Shown here in pieces: positions 41,548 through 52,024 of a stretch of 64,000 nucleotides of DNA. Below the pieces are notes generated by a model. It searched no databases and was not told where the DNA came from. It saw only the letters and a list, made by a program, of their open reading frames with translations. Source of the stretch: Berghia stephanieae (Eukaryota > Mollusca > Gastropoda > Nudibranchia > Aeolidiidae). Location of the stretch: assembly GCA_034508935.3 (NCBI GenBank), contig CM067452.1, positions 12,362,414-12,426,413 of the forward strand. Direction: 5' to 3'. Made by a program: the position numbers and the translations under genes. Numbering within the stretch: the stretch's first letter is position 1; every line of letters starts with the position of its first letter.

Positions 41548-41561
41548 TCTCTGAATCACAC

Positions 41562-41741
41562 TATAGATAGAACGAAGTTGACGTCACTCAGGTCTTTGAT
41601 GTTGTTTTTGCCATCCACGTTTATGAATACTTCTCACTCAACTGTACGAACCAGACTATAAAAGTTCATGGTTACACAAAGTTTTGTGTGTTGGTCCGTG
41701 ATACTTCCGGATGGCAATGTTGAGAGCTTTATAGCCAAGCG
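41562..41741 (+). mobile_element. MITE-B copy
   Basis: TATAGATAGAACGAAGTTGA, TGACGTCA, core; the right terminus is lost after AGCCAAGCG. Confidence 0.7.
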
Positions 41742-41837
41742 TTGTAAGTATTGAACAAACCTAAGAGACATAATCGGTGAATTTTGCATGTCCTCGATAC
41801 CATTATAGTTGCTAGATAAAATAAATAATAAATATAG

Positions 41838-42137
41838 AATTGAGATTTATATAGCGCAATATCCACTAAATGTGCTCAAAGCGCTTTACGAGGGTCCCTG
41901 GTCAACAGCAATATTTAACTTGTAGGACGGGACATGCCGCCTTTTAGGCGATATTACAATTTCGAACAAAAACAACGCTGTTAACGGCCAGGTACTCATT
42001 TTACACCTGAGCACGGTGAGAGAAAGTGAGTAAAGAGCCTTTTCCAAGAACTCAACTATGCGCCGAGCGCGAGGCTCGAACCCAGGACCTTCCGATCCGA
42101 AAGCGAGTGTCATATCACAAGACCACATAGCCGCACA
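41838..42137 (-). mobile_element. SINE-1 copy, full length, reverse orientation
   Basis: Minus strand: GCGGCTATGTGGTCTTGTGA head, B box GGGTTCGAGCC, GTTAACAGCG middle, and 3' end GGATATTGCGCTATATAAAT. Confidence 0.8.
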
Positions 42138-42242
42138 TGGATATTAAATTGATAGACACAAATGCCTCCATATTATAAAACTTGGTGTTAATTTTCATTC
42201 TTCACGGTGTGAAGAATAATTAGTGATAATTAAAAAAATAGT

Positions 42243-42246
42243 AATA

Positions 42247-42291
<45 letters not shown>

Positions 42292-42372
42292 GGCACTTGT
42301 ATTGCGCATTTTCAAATTAACACAACCCACACACACACACACACACGCACACACACACACACGCACACATGC
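42243..42372 (+). repeat. (GAT)n and (CA)n microsatellites
   Basis: (ATG/GAT)n at 42246-42291 and (CA)n with CG interruptions at about 42330-42366. Confidence 0.95.
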
Positions 42373-42505
42373 AGACTCACAATTGAATATTCACAAATAG
42401 GGTTCAAACCATATTATAGTATATCTCGTGTTAAAAATAGGCTGACTTGAAAAGGAAATGTTTTAGAATGAATAATTGGTTGTTCCCTGATAGTTCTAGG
42501 GATAG

Positions 42506-43105
42506 AATGGGAGCGATCTGTATTCAATTTTCGTTCAACCAAGTCATCAATCACATGATTTGTTGCTGTCCAAAGATTGGATATTTCTTCACAAATGTTA
42601 ACACGATGCTTTGTTTACACAAGTTATAAACATACCCATGTGTTAAGCTGAATCAAATGGCCAATCGTGATGTTAGATATTTCAAAAGCTGTGAACACTT
42701 TTCACTATGTGGGTCATGTTGAGCACACTTTACAATGTGACCAATGACCTCGAGCACATGCAAAGTTAATATAGATCATGCCCATTCCATACAAGGGGTC
42801 CCATGACAGAAAAGGGTTGCCCACCACAACAATGGGTAAGATCTGTATTAACTTTCCGTGTGCTCGAGGACATTGGTCACGTTGCAAAGTGTGCTCAAAA
42901 TAACCCACATAGTGAAAAATATCCACATCTTTTGAAATATCTAGATTTGTCATTTTGTTCAAAATGACACATGAGTATGTGTACAATTTTCATAAACAAA
43001 ACAGCGTGTTTACATTTGTTAAGAAGCATCCAATCGTTGGACAGCAACAAACCATGTGATTGATGACTGGGTTGGACGAAAACATGAATATAGATCGCTC
43101 CCATT
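42506..43105. mobile_element. Inverted pair of MITE-G copies
   Basis: Plus copy 42506-42786 (AATGGGAGCGATCTG...ATAGATCATGCCCATT) and minus copy 42831-43105, with a 44-bp spacer. Each unit is about 280 bp with ~19-bp inverted ends. Single copies are at 49441-49685 and 49974-50255. Confidence 0.8.
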
Positions 43106-43185
43106 GGATTTAGAAAGAGGAACTAAAAGTTTTGTTTTATAAGATGATGACCTTAGTGATCTGGTGAAATATAAATTCTGACATA

Positions 43186-43487
43186 TGTGCGGCTATGTGG
43201 TCTATTGGTACGACATTCGCTTTCGGATCGGAAGGTCCTGGGTTCGAGGCTCGCTCGGCGCATAGTTGAGTCCTTGGAAAAGACTCTTTACTCACATTCT
43301 CTCATCTTACTCAGGTGTAAATTGAGTACCTGGCCATCAACAGCGTTGTCTCTGTCGGAAAAAAATGTATTATCGCCGAACATGTTCCGTTCTAATTGTT
43401 AAGCGTTGCTGTTAGCCAGGGACCCTTTGTATAGCGCTTTGAGCACATTTAATTGATATTGCTCTATATAATAGCTCTCTTTCTTAT
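43186..43487 (+). mobile_element. SINE-1 copy, full length
   Basis: Best-preserved head: GCGGCTATGTGGTCTATTGG (A box region) and GGGTTCGAGGC (B box). The 3' end is ATATTGCTCTATATAATAGC. Confidence 0.85.
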
Positions 43488-43669
43488 TTTTTTAAAGCTC
43501 TTAAAATTAAAAAAAAAATTAAACCATATTTTTTATCATTTTCATTCTTAATCCACGTGTCAGGGTCCCATTCATCCTGACATAGATAATAGGGAATGAG
43601 ATTAGCGGAAGAGTAGGGTACCTTGATTGGACGTCACCCATAGTCTGTGACGTCACCGGCGGAAAAGTT

Positions 43670-43966
43670 ATTAGAGAGAGAACGTCATGTTGGTTGTGCG
43701 AATGCGTCTCTCCTTATCCAACATTTTCCGGATTTTCACAGAAAGGCCACGTCCTACCAACATAAACATTGATTTTTAAAACCTCTAACTCAAAAGTAAA
43801 TAAATCCATTTATAGACGTCTATACCTGCATAATTTTGTTCAGCAAAACGCGTTCATTTAACTAGATATGACACATTAGTTTCATAAAATTTTGTACAGA
43901 AATAAAATTAATTGATAATCGTAACAAGCATTACGATTTTCCTGTAATTGGTAAGGAGAGGGTTAA
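43670..43966 (+). mobile_element. MITE-K copy joined to the 32138-type repeat
   Basis: 43670-43727 resembles the inverted-repeat arm at 32138 (AGAGAGAACGTCATGTTGG). MITE-K sequence follows to TTGGTAAGGAGAGGG-TTAA (43966), ending 57 bp before the TMEM79-like start codon. It may therefore lie in the promoter or 5' UTR. Confidence 0.6.
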
Positions 43967-44022
43967 TTCCATGATATATATTTTGCATATTATTACACTT
44001 TTTCTTTCGCCCAGCAGCAGAC

Positions 44023-44556
44023 ATGACAATGTCGGCGGACAAAGAGACCAAGTCCAAACCGGAAGACAAAAAAGCAGTAGAGAAAGCAAGTCGAATTTCC
44101 ATGATCCTCGTCGCTGCCTATTTCTTCATCATGTACAATTTCGCCCCTATACCGATGCCCAGACTACCTACAGTAAACGAAAGGCTGATCTTCACCCTTC
44201 GTCTTCAAGCATTCCCGTGTTTGTGTCTCATTGGCGGACTTATCGCCATTGACCCAATTAACGGACGCGGAGAGCATCTGTTATCCGTCCCATTAAGATA
44301 TAGTTCCAACACCTTGGAGCAATTTTTGATTAGTTTCGTTGGGCAGATAATTCTCACAACTTACTTGACAGAAAACCAAATGAGAGTTATTCCAATTCTG
44401 GTTTCTGTTTTCGTCATTGCTAGAATTGTGTTTTATTATGGTTACAAGGCCTCTCCTATCAAACGGGCGTATGGATTTGCCGCTACGTTCGTTCCTACAA
44501 TGGTTGTTTGGCTATTTGTCATTTATTACTCTTTAGCCAGTTTGTTTTCCACTTGA
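44023..44556 (+). CDS. TMEM79/MAPEG-like membrane protein
   Basis: 177 residues. A charged cytosolic N terminus (1-22) is followed by hydrophobic segments at about 25-40, 57-77, 99-117, 121-140 and 150-172. SNTLEQFLISF (95-105) and ARIVFYYGY (133-141) are the MAPEG-type Asn-x-x-Glu-Gln and Arg motifs in the usual order. In MAPEG enzymes these line the glutathione and lipid site. Vertebrate TMEM79 (mattrin) has the same C-terminal module, while short versions are common in invertebrates. Activity cannot be told from sequence. The start has two nearby Met codons (44023, 44029). A pyrimidine tract and CAGCAG just upstream (44005-44021) look like a splice acceptor, so a non-coding 5' exon is likely. 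MITE-H begins 7 bp after the stop. Confidence 0.75.
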   Translation: MTMSADKETKSKPEDKKAVEKASRISMILVAAYFFIMYNFAPIPMPRLPTVNERLIFTLRLQAFPCLCLIGGLIAIDPINGRGEHLLSVPLRYSSNTLEQFLISFVGQIILTTYLTENQMRVIPILVSVFVIARIVFYYGYKASPIKRAYGFAATFVPTMVVWLFVIYYSLASLFST

Positions 44557-44562
44557 ATACGA

Positions 44563-44849
44563 TTCAATAGTCTGATGTCACGCACCCGGCAACGGCGGCC
44601 ATCTTGGTTCTAAACAAAGAAAATCATTACTTTTTATTTTTCATGCTGGCTAGAACTTTTCAGTGATCAGAATGTGTAAAAGTCAAAACATGATCAAATT
44701 TATGTGGGTTTTTTTTTCCTCTGGATACGTTTTTATGCTCACCGGAGAAATATTTCATACGGGCGTCCGCCATTGTTTCGATAGTTTAGAGCCAGTGTTA
44801 CTAAGTTACCATGCGTCATTAGGAAGGAAGTGACGTTACGACTGTTGAA
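44563..44849 (+). mobile_element. MITE-H copy abutting the TMEM79-like stop codon
   Basis: Starts TTCAATAGTCTGATGTCACG and ends GTGACGTTACGACTGTTGAA. Any 3' UTR of the preceding gene must begin in this element. Confidence 0.8.
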
Positions 44850-44860
44850 GAGTATTGATA

Positions 44861-45072
44861 TTATTAGGTGATCTCAAACTAAATACTTTGATAGTGTGCT
44901 CTTGGAATCTACATCTGTTTCCCATTTGAACCAATTCCCCCTTGTCTTCCCTTTATTTACTCGGGTGCTTTAATTGTAATTCTACAATTTTTTACTATCC
45001 AATTTTCTTCCTTTTACTGACGCTGATATTACCTAAATGTTTTGCAAGCGTCTTAAAACCCTTAAAAACAAA
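44861..45072 (+). mobile_element. RP-A 3' part
   Basis: From TAGGTGATCTCAAACTAAAT to hairpin and AAAACCCTTAAAAACAAAC. It carries the uninterrupted CCCCCTTGTCTT site used to define the CTT duplication of the TIR element. Confidence 0.7.
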
Positions 45073-45077
45073 CAACA

Positions 45078-45225
45078 ATTTGTCATTCTTCCTATTGTGT
45101 TCCAGATTCTACCAAATCTCTGAAAAGCTCCAATTGCAAACCCTTTTGTCATTCCTATATCTGATGTGCCCCCTTCAATTTTACAAACGTTTTGTCCTAG
45201 GTATGTTAAAGTTTCCACACCTTCT
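45078..45225 (-). mobile_element. LINE reverse transcriptase fragment (RTE-like)
   Basis: Minus strand translates as VETLTYLGQNVCKIEGGTSD and GAFQRFGRIWNTIGR. This is the block after the YADD domain in RTE-like elements (E-x-F-x-YLG, RxAFxxLxxIWN). Only ~150 bp are left. Confidence 0.65.
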
Positions 45226-45227
45226 AT

Positions 45228-45398
45228 CTATGCGGTTATGTGATCTAGCGGTATGACACTGGCCTTCGGATCGGAAGGTCCAGGGTTTGAATCTCGATCT
45301 GAGCAGTGCACAGTTGGAGTCCTTGGGAAAAGGCTATTTACTCACATTCTCTCACCGTAATAAGGTGTAAAATGAGTACCTGGTCGTTAACAGCGAAG
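45228..45398 (+). mobile_element. SINE-1, 3'-truncated
   Basis: Head TATGTGATCTAGCGGTATG and B box GGGTTTGAATC; cut after GGTCGTTAACAGCG, the same breakpoint region as in the 6983 copy. Confidence 0.7.
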
Positions 45399-45515
45399 TA
45401 CCGGGTTTGAGAGTTTTTACCAAGATGAGGGACATTTAAATCGATCGATATTTGAAGGACGAGTTTTCTGGCCAAATTTTTAAATATGGGTTTTCTAGAG
45501 TACGGCACTATTCAC
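45399..45515 (+). mobile_element. FB-C foldback, one arm only
   Basis: CCGGGTTTGAGAGTTTTTAC...TTTTCTAGAGTACGGCACT. Confidence 0.65.
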
Positions 45516-46124
45516 TTTTATGCCCTTACATTTTCTTGTGTTAATACTGAGCCCATGATGGTTTTTCATATTATTTTTTTCATATCTCGTGGCTTTGTTA
45601 TACAGATGTTCATATTTTAATGAAATCAGAATAATGTGAGATAAATATTATTCAAGAAAGACAAAATGACACAAAAAATGTACAAAATATTTATTACGCC
45701 AAAATATTTTTACAAGAACGCAGAACAACAATTATTCAATAAAGATGCAATAAATGATATTTAACCTTAAGTACAAAAGAGGGGAAAATATATAGAACTC
45801 TTTTGTTTTAGCCTAATTATCAAATAATTTTGGTTTACAGTGCAAGAAATTAGCATTTGACATCAGAAAAGACTACTGTTTTTGATAGGACACTAAAAAC
45901 TATCTGAATCAAAAACATACTGACCGAAACAAGTTGAGAAATAGAAAACAGAGAATATAACGCAAAGAAAATACAATAAAACAAAATGTAAAAGACGAAA
46001 ATAGTTTAAATTTCCAGTAATTCATCAAATCCATTTATTACACACAAATTTGAAAAATTAAATCTTAAAATTTCGTTTGTATTTTGAGAACAATTGGCCG
46101 AAACCAACGTATACTTACTTATTT
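45516..46124. other. No gene seen; possible 3' end of the TMEM79-like transcript
   Basis: AT-rich with two AATAAA hexamers at about 45738 and 45749. These could serve as polyadenylation signals 1.2 kb past the stop codon. No other support. Confidence 0.25.
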
Positions 46125-46573
46125 GCAGGTCTGATAACTCAAATCGTGATGGTCTCATTGTTGTAATGGAAATTATTCTACCCCTCTCCCTAAATAGTAA
46201 CGCGTAATGATAATACGTTTACAATAATAATTTGTGACGTCAGATTATACATCGTTAAATTTCACTTTCACTAAAAATTAGATTCTTTAAAAAGAAGGAT
46301 CATTTTAGTATTTTTGAACATGTTTTTTATTTATAGATGGCGATATCAAAATTCATTGTGGGGTAGAATAAAAGATTTCTTACACTCTTTCGTTTTGGAA
46401 TTCGAGCTTTTTTCCCAACGCGTACTCGCAAGCTAGTGCAGCGGTTGGGAACACGTCCAGAATTCCAAAAAGCAAAAGTGTAAGAATCGTATATAATAGA
46501 TACTCTCAAAACAACGCAAAATATTGTCGATTACAACAATGTTAAATCACGTCCATAAAATTGCGTTCGACCT
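46125..46573. mobile_element. MITE-Q copy split by a ~330-bp insertion
   Basis: 46125-46175 and about 46503-46573 match the two parts of 25513-25647. The inserted block (46176-46502) contains an inverted repeat, TTACACTCTTTCGTTTTGG / CCAAAAAGCAAAAGTGTAA, with GAATTC on both inner sides. Confidence 0.55.
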
Positions 46574-46943
46574 ACTTTAGGCCGTACCAGTTTAAATGGT
46601 GTCCATTTTTCAACATTATGATTTCAAAGAAAATTACACCGTTTAATTGAGTATATAATTTATAATATGTCCATCTCTCAGGTACATGAAAACTCAGGGT
46701 TATCATTAATCAATTGATTTACATTTTTAAAAAAACAGAGCAAAAGATCACAATTATCTTTCTTTGATATGAAGCATTCTAAACAAAGAAATTATCACAG
46801 ATGGTTTGTAAACGTAAGGCATGAGTGACCTCCTGCCCGCCATAGGAGGTCAAATGACCCCTCCCAGTTTCCTGTTATAATGCTATGTGACCCATCGTCT
46901 CTAAGCGGTATTCTGTCGGGATGAACTATGCGCTGGAAATTTG

Positions 46944-46944
<1 letters not shown>

Positions 46945-47018
<74 letters not shown>
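46945..47018 (+). repeat. (TA)n microsatellite, about 37 units
   Basis: Uninterrupted alternating TA immediately upstream of the hammerhead-bearing inverted repeat. Confidence 0.95.
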
Positions 47019-47022
<4 letters not shown>

Positions 47023-47040
47023 TTCAAGTATTATTATGAT

Positions 47041-47087
47041 CAACTTCTACAATATTGTTTCGAGCGTTCGCTCTCATCAGGAAGTGG
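47041..47087 (-). ncRNA. Hammerhead ribozyme motif, type I
   Basis: Minus strand in order: CCACUUC (stem I), CUGAUGA core, GAGC-GAAC-GCUC (stem II), GAAA core, a 2-bp stem III (AC...GU) with loop AAUAUU, cleavage triplet GUA, and GAAGUUG (stem I return). Stem I pairs over five continuous bases plus one more after a mismatch. All invariant core bases are present. Short stem III is typical of type I hammerheads from metazoan retrozymes and Penelope-like elements, which are thought to act as dimers. Confidence 0.7.
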
Positions 47088-47216
47088 AACATTCAACAGA
47101 AGAAACGAACTAACATCCTCAAGCAGACATAGAAACAAACACCTTTTATGTAATTACAAACCACCATAAACACGAAGTTAGGAAAGTACGAAAAACACAA
47201 CAATCTAATTTCACTT

Positions 47217-47262
47217 CCACTTCCTGATGAGAGCGAAGCTCGAAACATTATGGTAGAATTTG
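47217..47262 (+). ncRNA. Hammerhead ribozyme motif, type I, weaker stem I
   Basis: Plus strand: CCACUUC, CUGAUGA (47224-47230), GAGC-GAA-GCUC, GAAA (47242-47245), AC-AUUAUG-GU, A at 47255 as the cleavage base, GAAUUUG. The core is intact, but stem I has only three continuous pairs before mismatches. Confidence 0.6.
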
Positions 47263-47290
47263 ATCATAATTATACTTGAAACATTATGAT

Positions 47291-47949
47291 AATATAACAT
47301 TTTGAGCAAGCTTGGTATTGGAATTATTAAATTAATTGGATAAAGTAATTGAGCCGGCATGTTACATTCCGAGAAAAAGAAAAACATCGTTATGTGAATT
47401 ATTACTACTATTACATCCCATGATCGTTGTGATAAATAATTATGTGGTCCCTTGCATGGTACTGATATCTCACACTGTTAGGTGAATATGTTTATCATAG
47501 ATTTTTGTCACCTTATGTTTGTTCTACCACAATGAACATTATTAAGAAGATAAAACACATGTAAACACTATTTGGGGTGGTTGTGTGTATGTGTGTATGT
47601 AGGGGAGGGGGGGGGGTGTTGGTTTCTATACTTGAACAAAATTCACAAAGTTACACATATTATTAAAACAATAAGCCATCACACTTATTACCAGTCCCAC
47701 GAGGAAAGGGCATTCTTTATCCACTACCAAGGGACTGAATTTGGAAGATAATACATTCACTCTACATATAGCTGAAAAAATCTAACAGAAAGTTTTATGG
47801 AAAACAAAGATTAAATATCAGTATCAGATGATTTTTTTTAGTTTTTGTCTTTTTCTTTGATAAAATGGAACTAGACGGTCTATATTTTTTAGTAATCATC
47901 AAAACTTTGAAAGATATTTCTAGAAAAGAAACTTTGACTCATATTTTTT
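47291..47949. other. No gene or repeat recognised
   Basis: AT-rich; a G-run at 47605-47620 is the only low-complexity tract. Confidence 0.35.
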
Positions 47950-48395
47950 TTAATTAATCATTTTTCAAGAAAATTTGGACTATCAGTTTCATGCCTTGGA
48001 CCATAGAACAACTGTGGTCCTGATATTATGTTTCATTTAAACTCATTTTTCAAGAAATCGTAGCTTTTCAGGCCAATGAATGCACGGGTCTAGATAATTA
48101 TAATTCTATCTGAGCAATGTAACTCCACAATAATAGTGGTTCTGGTGTAGACTCATGCCGCCAAGAAATTGGAGCTTGTCATCAGGCCCATGTCCGGGAC
48201 CACAGAATTCAACCTGAGCAATGTGACTCCACAACAATAAATAGTGGTCATGAGACAAGATGTCCTATGTAGACTCATGCCGCCAAGAAATTGGAGCTTG
48301 TCATCAGGCCCATGTCCGGGACCACAGAATTCAACCTGAGCAATGTGACTCCACAACAATAAAGTGGTCATGAGACAAGATGTCCTATGTAGACT
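47950..48395 (+). repeat. Tandem repeat, ~122-bp units, two near-identical plus two worn
   Basis: ACTCATGCCGCCAAGAAATT starts units at 48151 and 48273. Diverged units with CAAGAAATCGTAGCTTTTCA and TTTCAAGAAAATTTGGACT precede them. Confidence 0.85.
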
Positions 48396-48559
48396 GTTTG
48401 AATTGGACAATTGTTGTATTTTAAAGTATATAGAATAACTATCCTTATCATTTTTTGGGGCACAATTCACAGTGGATAATTAAATGTCAATGATCTTTCA
48501 TGAATAAAATGTATCTTTCATAACTTTGTGAAGAATATTAAGACAATGAGTTTACACAA

Positions 48560-49015
48560 CAGTTATGCCGTACTTTGAAAAATAAGAACATAATATTTTA
48601 TTTATTTATTTAATTTGGCCAGAAAACTAGTCCTTCAAATAATATTGATCGGTTCGAATGAACCTCAACTCGTCAAGAACTCTCAAACCTGAGACTGTCT
48701 TGAAGACTCTTGAAGACCCCGGTTTGTCAGTTTTTGACGAGATGGGGGTCATTGTAAAATATGGATATTTAAAGAACTAGTTTTATGGCCAAATTTGGGA
48801 AAATGTGTTATGCCAGAGTACCTGTGAGGTTGAATTATGAATTTTTAAAGTACGAGATTTCTGGCCAAATTTGGGAAAATGTGTTATGCCAGAGTACCTA
48901 TAGGTGGAATTATGAACTTTTAAAGTACTAGATTTCTGGGCAAATTTGGGAAAATGTTTTAAGCCAGAGTGCTGTGGGGTTGAAATATGAATTTTTAAAG
49001 AGATGAATATGGTAG
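48560..49015. mobile_element. FB-C foldback with a tandemly repeated right arm
   Basis: 48560-48825 is a diverged FB-C palindrome. Its right end (TTTCTGGCCAAATTTGGGAA then AATGTGTTATGCCAGAGTAC) is then repeated two more times at ~75-bp spacing to 49015. Confidence 0.65.
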
Positions 49016-49440
49016 GGTATAATATATTATGGACACTCGAGAATGACGCTTAGCTATGGTAATTTCATGACATAATGTAGACACATGAACTATCTGAGCT
49101 AGCCTATCAAAACAGTATTATGTTAAAGCTTTCTACGCCGAGTTAAGACACGAAAATACATAATATCTAATCCTAGCATATTGCCTTTACAGTTGAATGA
49201 AATGGAGCTCCCAATTTCAGAGCATCTTTGGTAGGAATCGAGCGCATCTATCGGAAACGAGTTCAAATTTCCAAACTCAGAGGTCCATGAATTCTTTTAC
49301 AGCAACTTTCAAATGAGTTAAAAATAAATGTTTCTGATATGTAAAAATATAATTTAAAAGGCTTTATTTATCTTTAATCGATACACAGTCAAAAAGCTAT
49401 GGTCTTCTTTAAGGCCAGTCCGGGACTCACAAATATCTCA

Positions 49441-49685
49441 AATGGGAGCGATCTATATTCAGGTTTTCGCCCAATCAGCGATCACATGATTTGTACAACG
49501 ATTGAATTTTTCTCAATAAATGTACACACGCTGCTTTGTTTATGAAAGTTATAAACAAACCCACGACGAGGGATAATGATTCTCAAACAGTGAACACTTT
49601 TCACTATGTGGGTCACTTTGAGTATATTTTGCACTATGGCCAATGACCTTGAGAACATGGAAAGGTAACATGAATCATCTCCATT
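49441..49685 (+). mobile_element. MITE-G copy
   Basis: AATGGGAGCGATCTATATTC at the left and GAATCATCTCCATT at the right. Confidence 0.7.
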
Positions 49686-49973
49686 GTCACCTTTATTCCG
49701 AACCAAAGAAAACTACACACGTATGGTCCTACTCTTGTTAATACTCATCTGATATCGTTTTTTTTTTCACTGTTAGCATTGCAATTTAATACTGTTTTGA
49801 TTAGGAGTCACACATGATGAGAAAATTGTGTACAAATATATTTGAGAATTAGAAAGTGGTTGAAAATGAGCGAACAACAACTATAACAAAGAATTAAACA
49901 CCACTCGTGTGTTAGAATTGTTTGACCAATGAAATGTCTGCAGTTAGATCATATGACGTGCTTAGCTCATCAC

Positions 49974-50255
49974 AATGGGAGCGATCTATATTCATGTTTT
50001 CGTCCAACCAAGTCATCAGCCACATGATTTGTTGCTGTCCAACGATGAGATAGTTCTTCAGAAATGTATACACGCTGCTTTGTTCATTAAATTTGTTAAC
50101 ATACCCATGAGTCACGCTGAGCAAAATGACCAATTGTGATGTTGGATATTTCTCAAACTGTGAACACTTTTCACCACGTTGGTCATTTTGAGCACATAAT
50201 CCAATGTGACCAATGACCTCGAGCACATGACAATGTAATATAGATCGCTAGCATT
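49974..50255 (+). mobile_element. MITE-G copy
   Basis: AATGGGAGCGATCTATATTC at the left and AATATAGATCGCTAGCATT at the right; interior as in 42506-42786. Confidence 0.75.
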
Positions 50256-50676
50256 GCATTCTTTAAGCAGTTCTATCTTGAGATGGTAACAACAAGACCA
50301 ATATTATTTTTAAAAATCTTAATATTATTATTAAGATAGTAACACACCAATGGAGATAAAACGACACATTTCCAACACATCTAAAATCAGTACAATAATA
50401 TTACATTTATAAAAAGCGAGATTCACACTGTCTCGTGCGTGAGTTACAGACCTGCCTTCTTTAAAATTAAAAAAAAAATAATCGTAAATTCTTTGGAGAT
50501 AAAAATTGTAGTCACTCATGTTGTTGATGTTAAAATTCAACAATTTACACTCAGAATCAGAAGCATTGAGTAAAAGTTCCAAATCCTCAGAATGATATAA
50601 CCTAACATCAACAACTTTCGTTTTCATTAAGTTTTAATGACGTAGAGATTGATGTTCATGAAGATCAGAAATTTAA
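50256..50676. other. No gene seen
   Basis: AT-rich; a 98-codon minus frame at 50331-50627 has no recognisable motif and is probably chance. Confidence 0.35.
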
Positions 50677-50688
50677 TTCAATAGTCTG

Positions 50689-52011
50689 ATGTCACCAAAG
50701 AAAGCAGGTGCAGTCAGATGCGAAAATTTTAGAACTATAAGTTTAATAAGTCACATCAACAAAATACTGTTGCATATAATTATCAACAGGCTAAGGAATA
50801 AGATTAACCCCGAAATCGCAGAAGAACAATATGGATTCCAACCTGACAGAGGGACAAGGAACGCAATATACCTCCTCCGTGTTTTAAGTGAAAGAGCTAT
50901 ACAGGTTCAGACCCCACTATACCTCTGTTTTGTCGACTACAAAAAAGCTTTTGATAGAGTACGCCACGAAGAAATACTAAAACAACTGCACTCCATTGGC
51001 GCTGATGAGAAAGACCTCAGACTCATGCAAACATTATACTACACCCAGCAGGCATCTATCAAAATCGGAAACTCTACAGGAAATTCCATTCCTATTAAGA
51101 AAGGAGTCCGTCAAGGGTGTGTTGCCTCACCAGATCTGTTTAATCTATACCAAGAAACAATCATGAGGGGCATAAATAATATGGAGGGAATAAAAGTAGG
51201 AGGTCACAACATAAATAATATAAGATACGCAGACGATACGGTACTCATTGCAACATCAGAAATCCAACTTCAAAAGATTGTTGACAAAGTGGTAGTAGAT
51301 AGTGAAGCCAAGGGAATGGAAGTGAATATCACCAAAACAGAATGCATGGTAATACAGAAAAACCCCGAAAACAACAACACCTGCAATATAACGATTCACG
51401 GCGAGCAACTTACCAACGTAGAAAGTTTTAAATACCTAGGTTCAATAGTGACAACAGATGGAAGATGTAACCGAGACATACGAGCAAGAATAACTCAAGC
51501 CAAACAGGCCTTCATGGACCTGGGAAACATTTTGAAAAACAAACAGATGTCGTTCGGGATTAGATTCCGAGTCTTGAAGTGCTACGTGTGGCCAATCTTG
51601 TTCTACGGATGCGAAAGCTGGACTACAAATGCAGAAACACAAAAGAACATTGAAGCTTTTGAAATGTGGTGCTTGAGAAGGATGCAGAGAATATCGTATA
51701 CCGCACACAAAACGAACGAAGAAGTGCTAAAACAAACATACCAACAAAGGAAACTAATGCCCTTAATAGTGGATCGACAACTATCCTTTTTCGGACACAT
51801 AGTAAGGAAAGATAAGAATGAGTACCTGGCAAGTTGTGGAAAAATACCTGGTAAACGCGCCCGGGGGAGACAAAGAAAAACACTCATAGACCAACTGAAG
51901 GGCTTCACCAACCTAACAATCCAAGAGCTGTTTGAAAAAGCAAGAGACAGGGAGGAATGGAGAGAGATAATTCATGCAGTATCCGAAGCCTGGACCAGGC
52001 ATGGAACCTAG
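50689..52011 (+). pseudogene. RTE-like reverse transcriptase, N-terminally truncated
   Basis: 440 codons without interruption, of which the first 2-3 come from the target site. RT motifs: FRTISLISHINKILLHIIIN (15-34), YGFQPDRGTRNAI (48-60), motif A FVDYKKAFD (Asp 83), RQGCVASPDLFNLY (141-154), and catalytic YADD (180-183) in IRYADDTVLIA. Then SFKYLGSIVTTDG and the C-terminal RARGRQRKTLIDQLKGFTNL block. Endonuclease and N-terminal RT are absent. No stop or frame change in 1.3 kb means the insertion is young, consistent with its clean duplication. Confidence 0.9.
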
Positions 52012-52024
52012 AAGAAGAAGAAGA
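50696..52024 (+). mobile_element. RTE-type LINE, 5'-truncated, with (GAA)n tail and TSD
   Basis: 1.33-kb insertion. The stop codon is followed directly by a (GAA)n tail (52012-52026), so there is almost no 3' UTR, as is usual in the RTE clade. The 13-bp duplication AGTCTGATGTCAC flanks it. The apparent start codon (50689) lies in the duplicated target, not in the element. Confidence 0.88.

Larger units (their letters stand above)
47019..47290. repeat. Inverted repeat with a hammerhead motif in each arm
   Basis: Arms 47019-47090 and 47213-47280 are near reverse complements (AAGTATTATTATGATCAACT / TTGATCATAATTATACTTG). Each contains a full hammerhead core on opposite strands. The ~120-bp interior has no coding. 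Confidence 0.75.
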
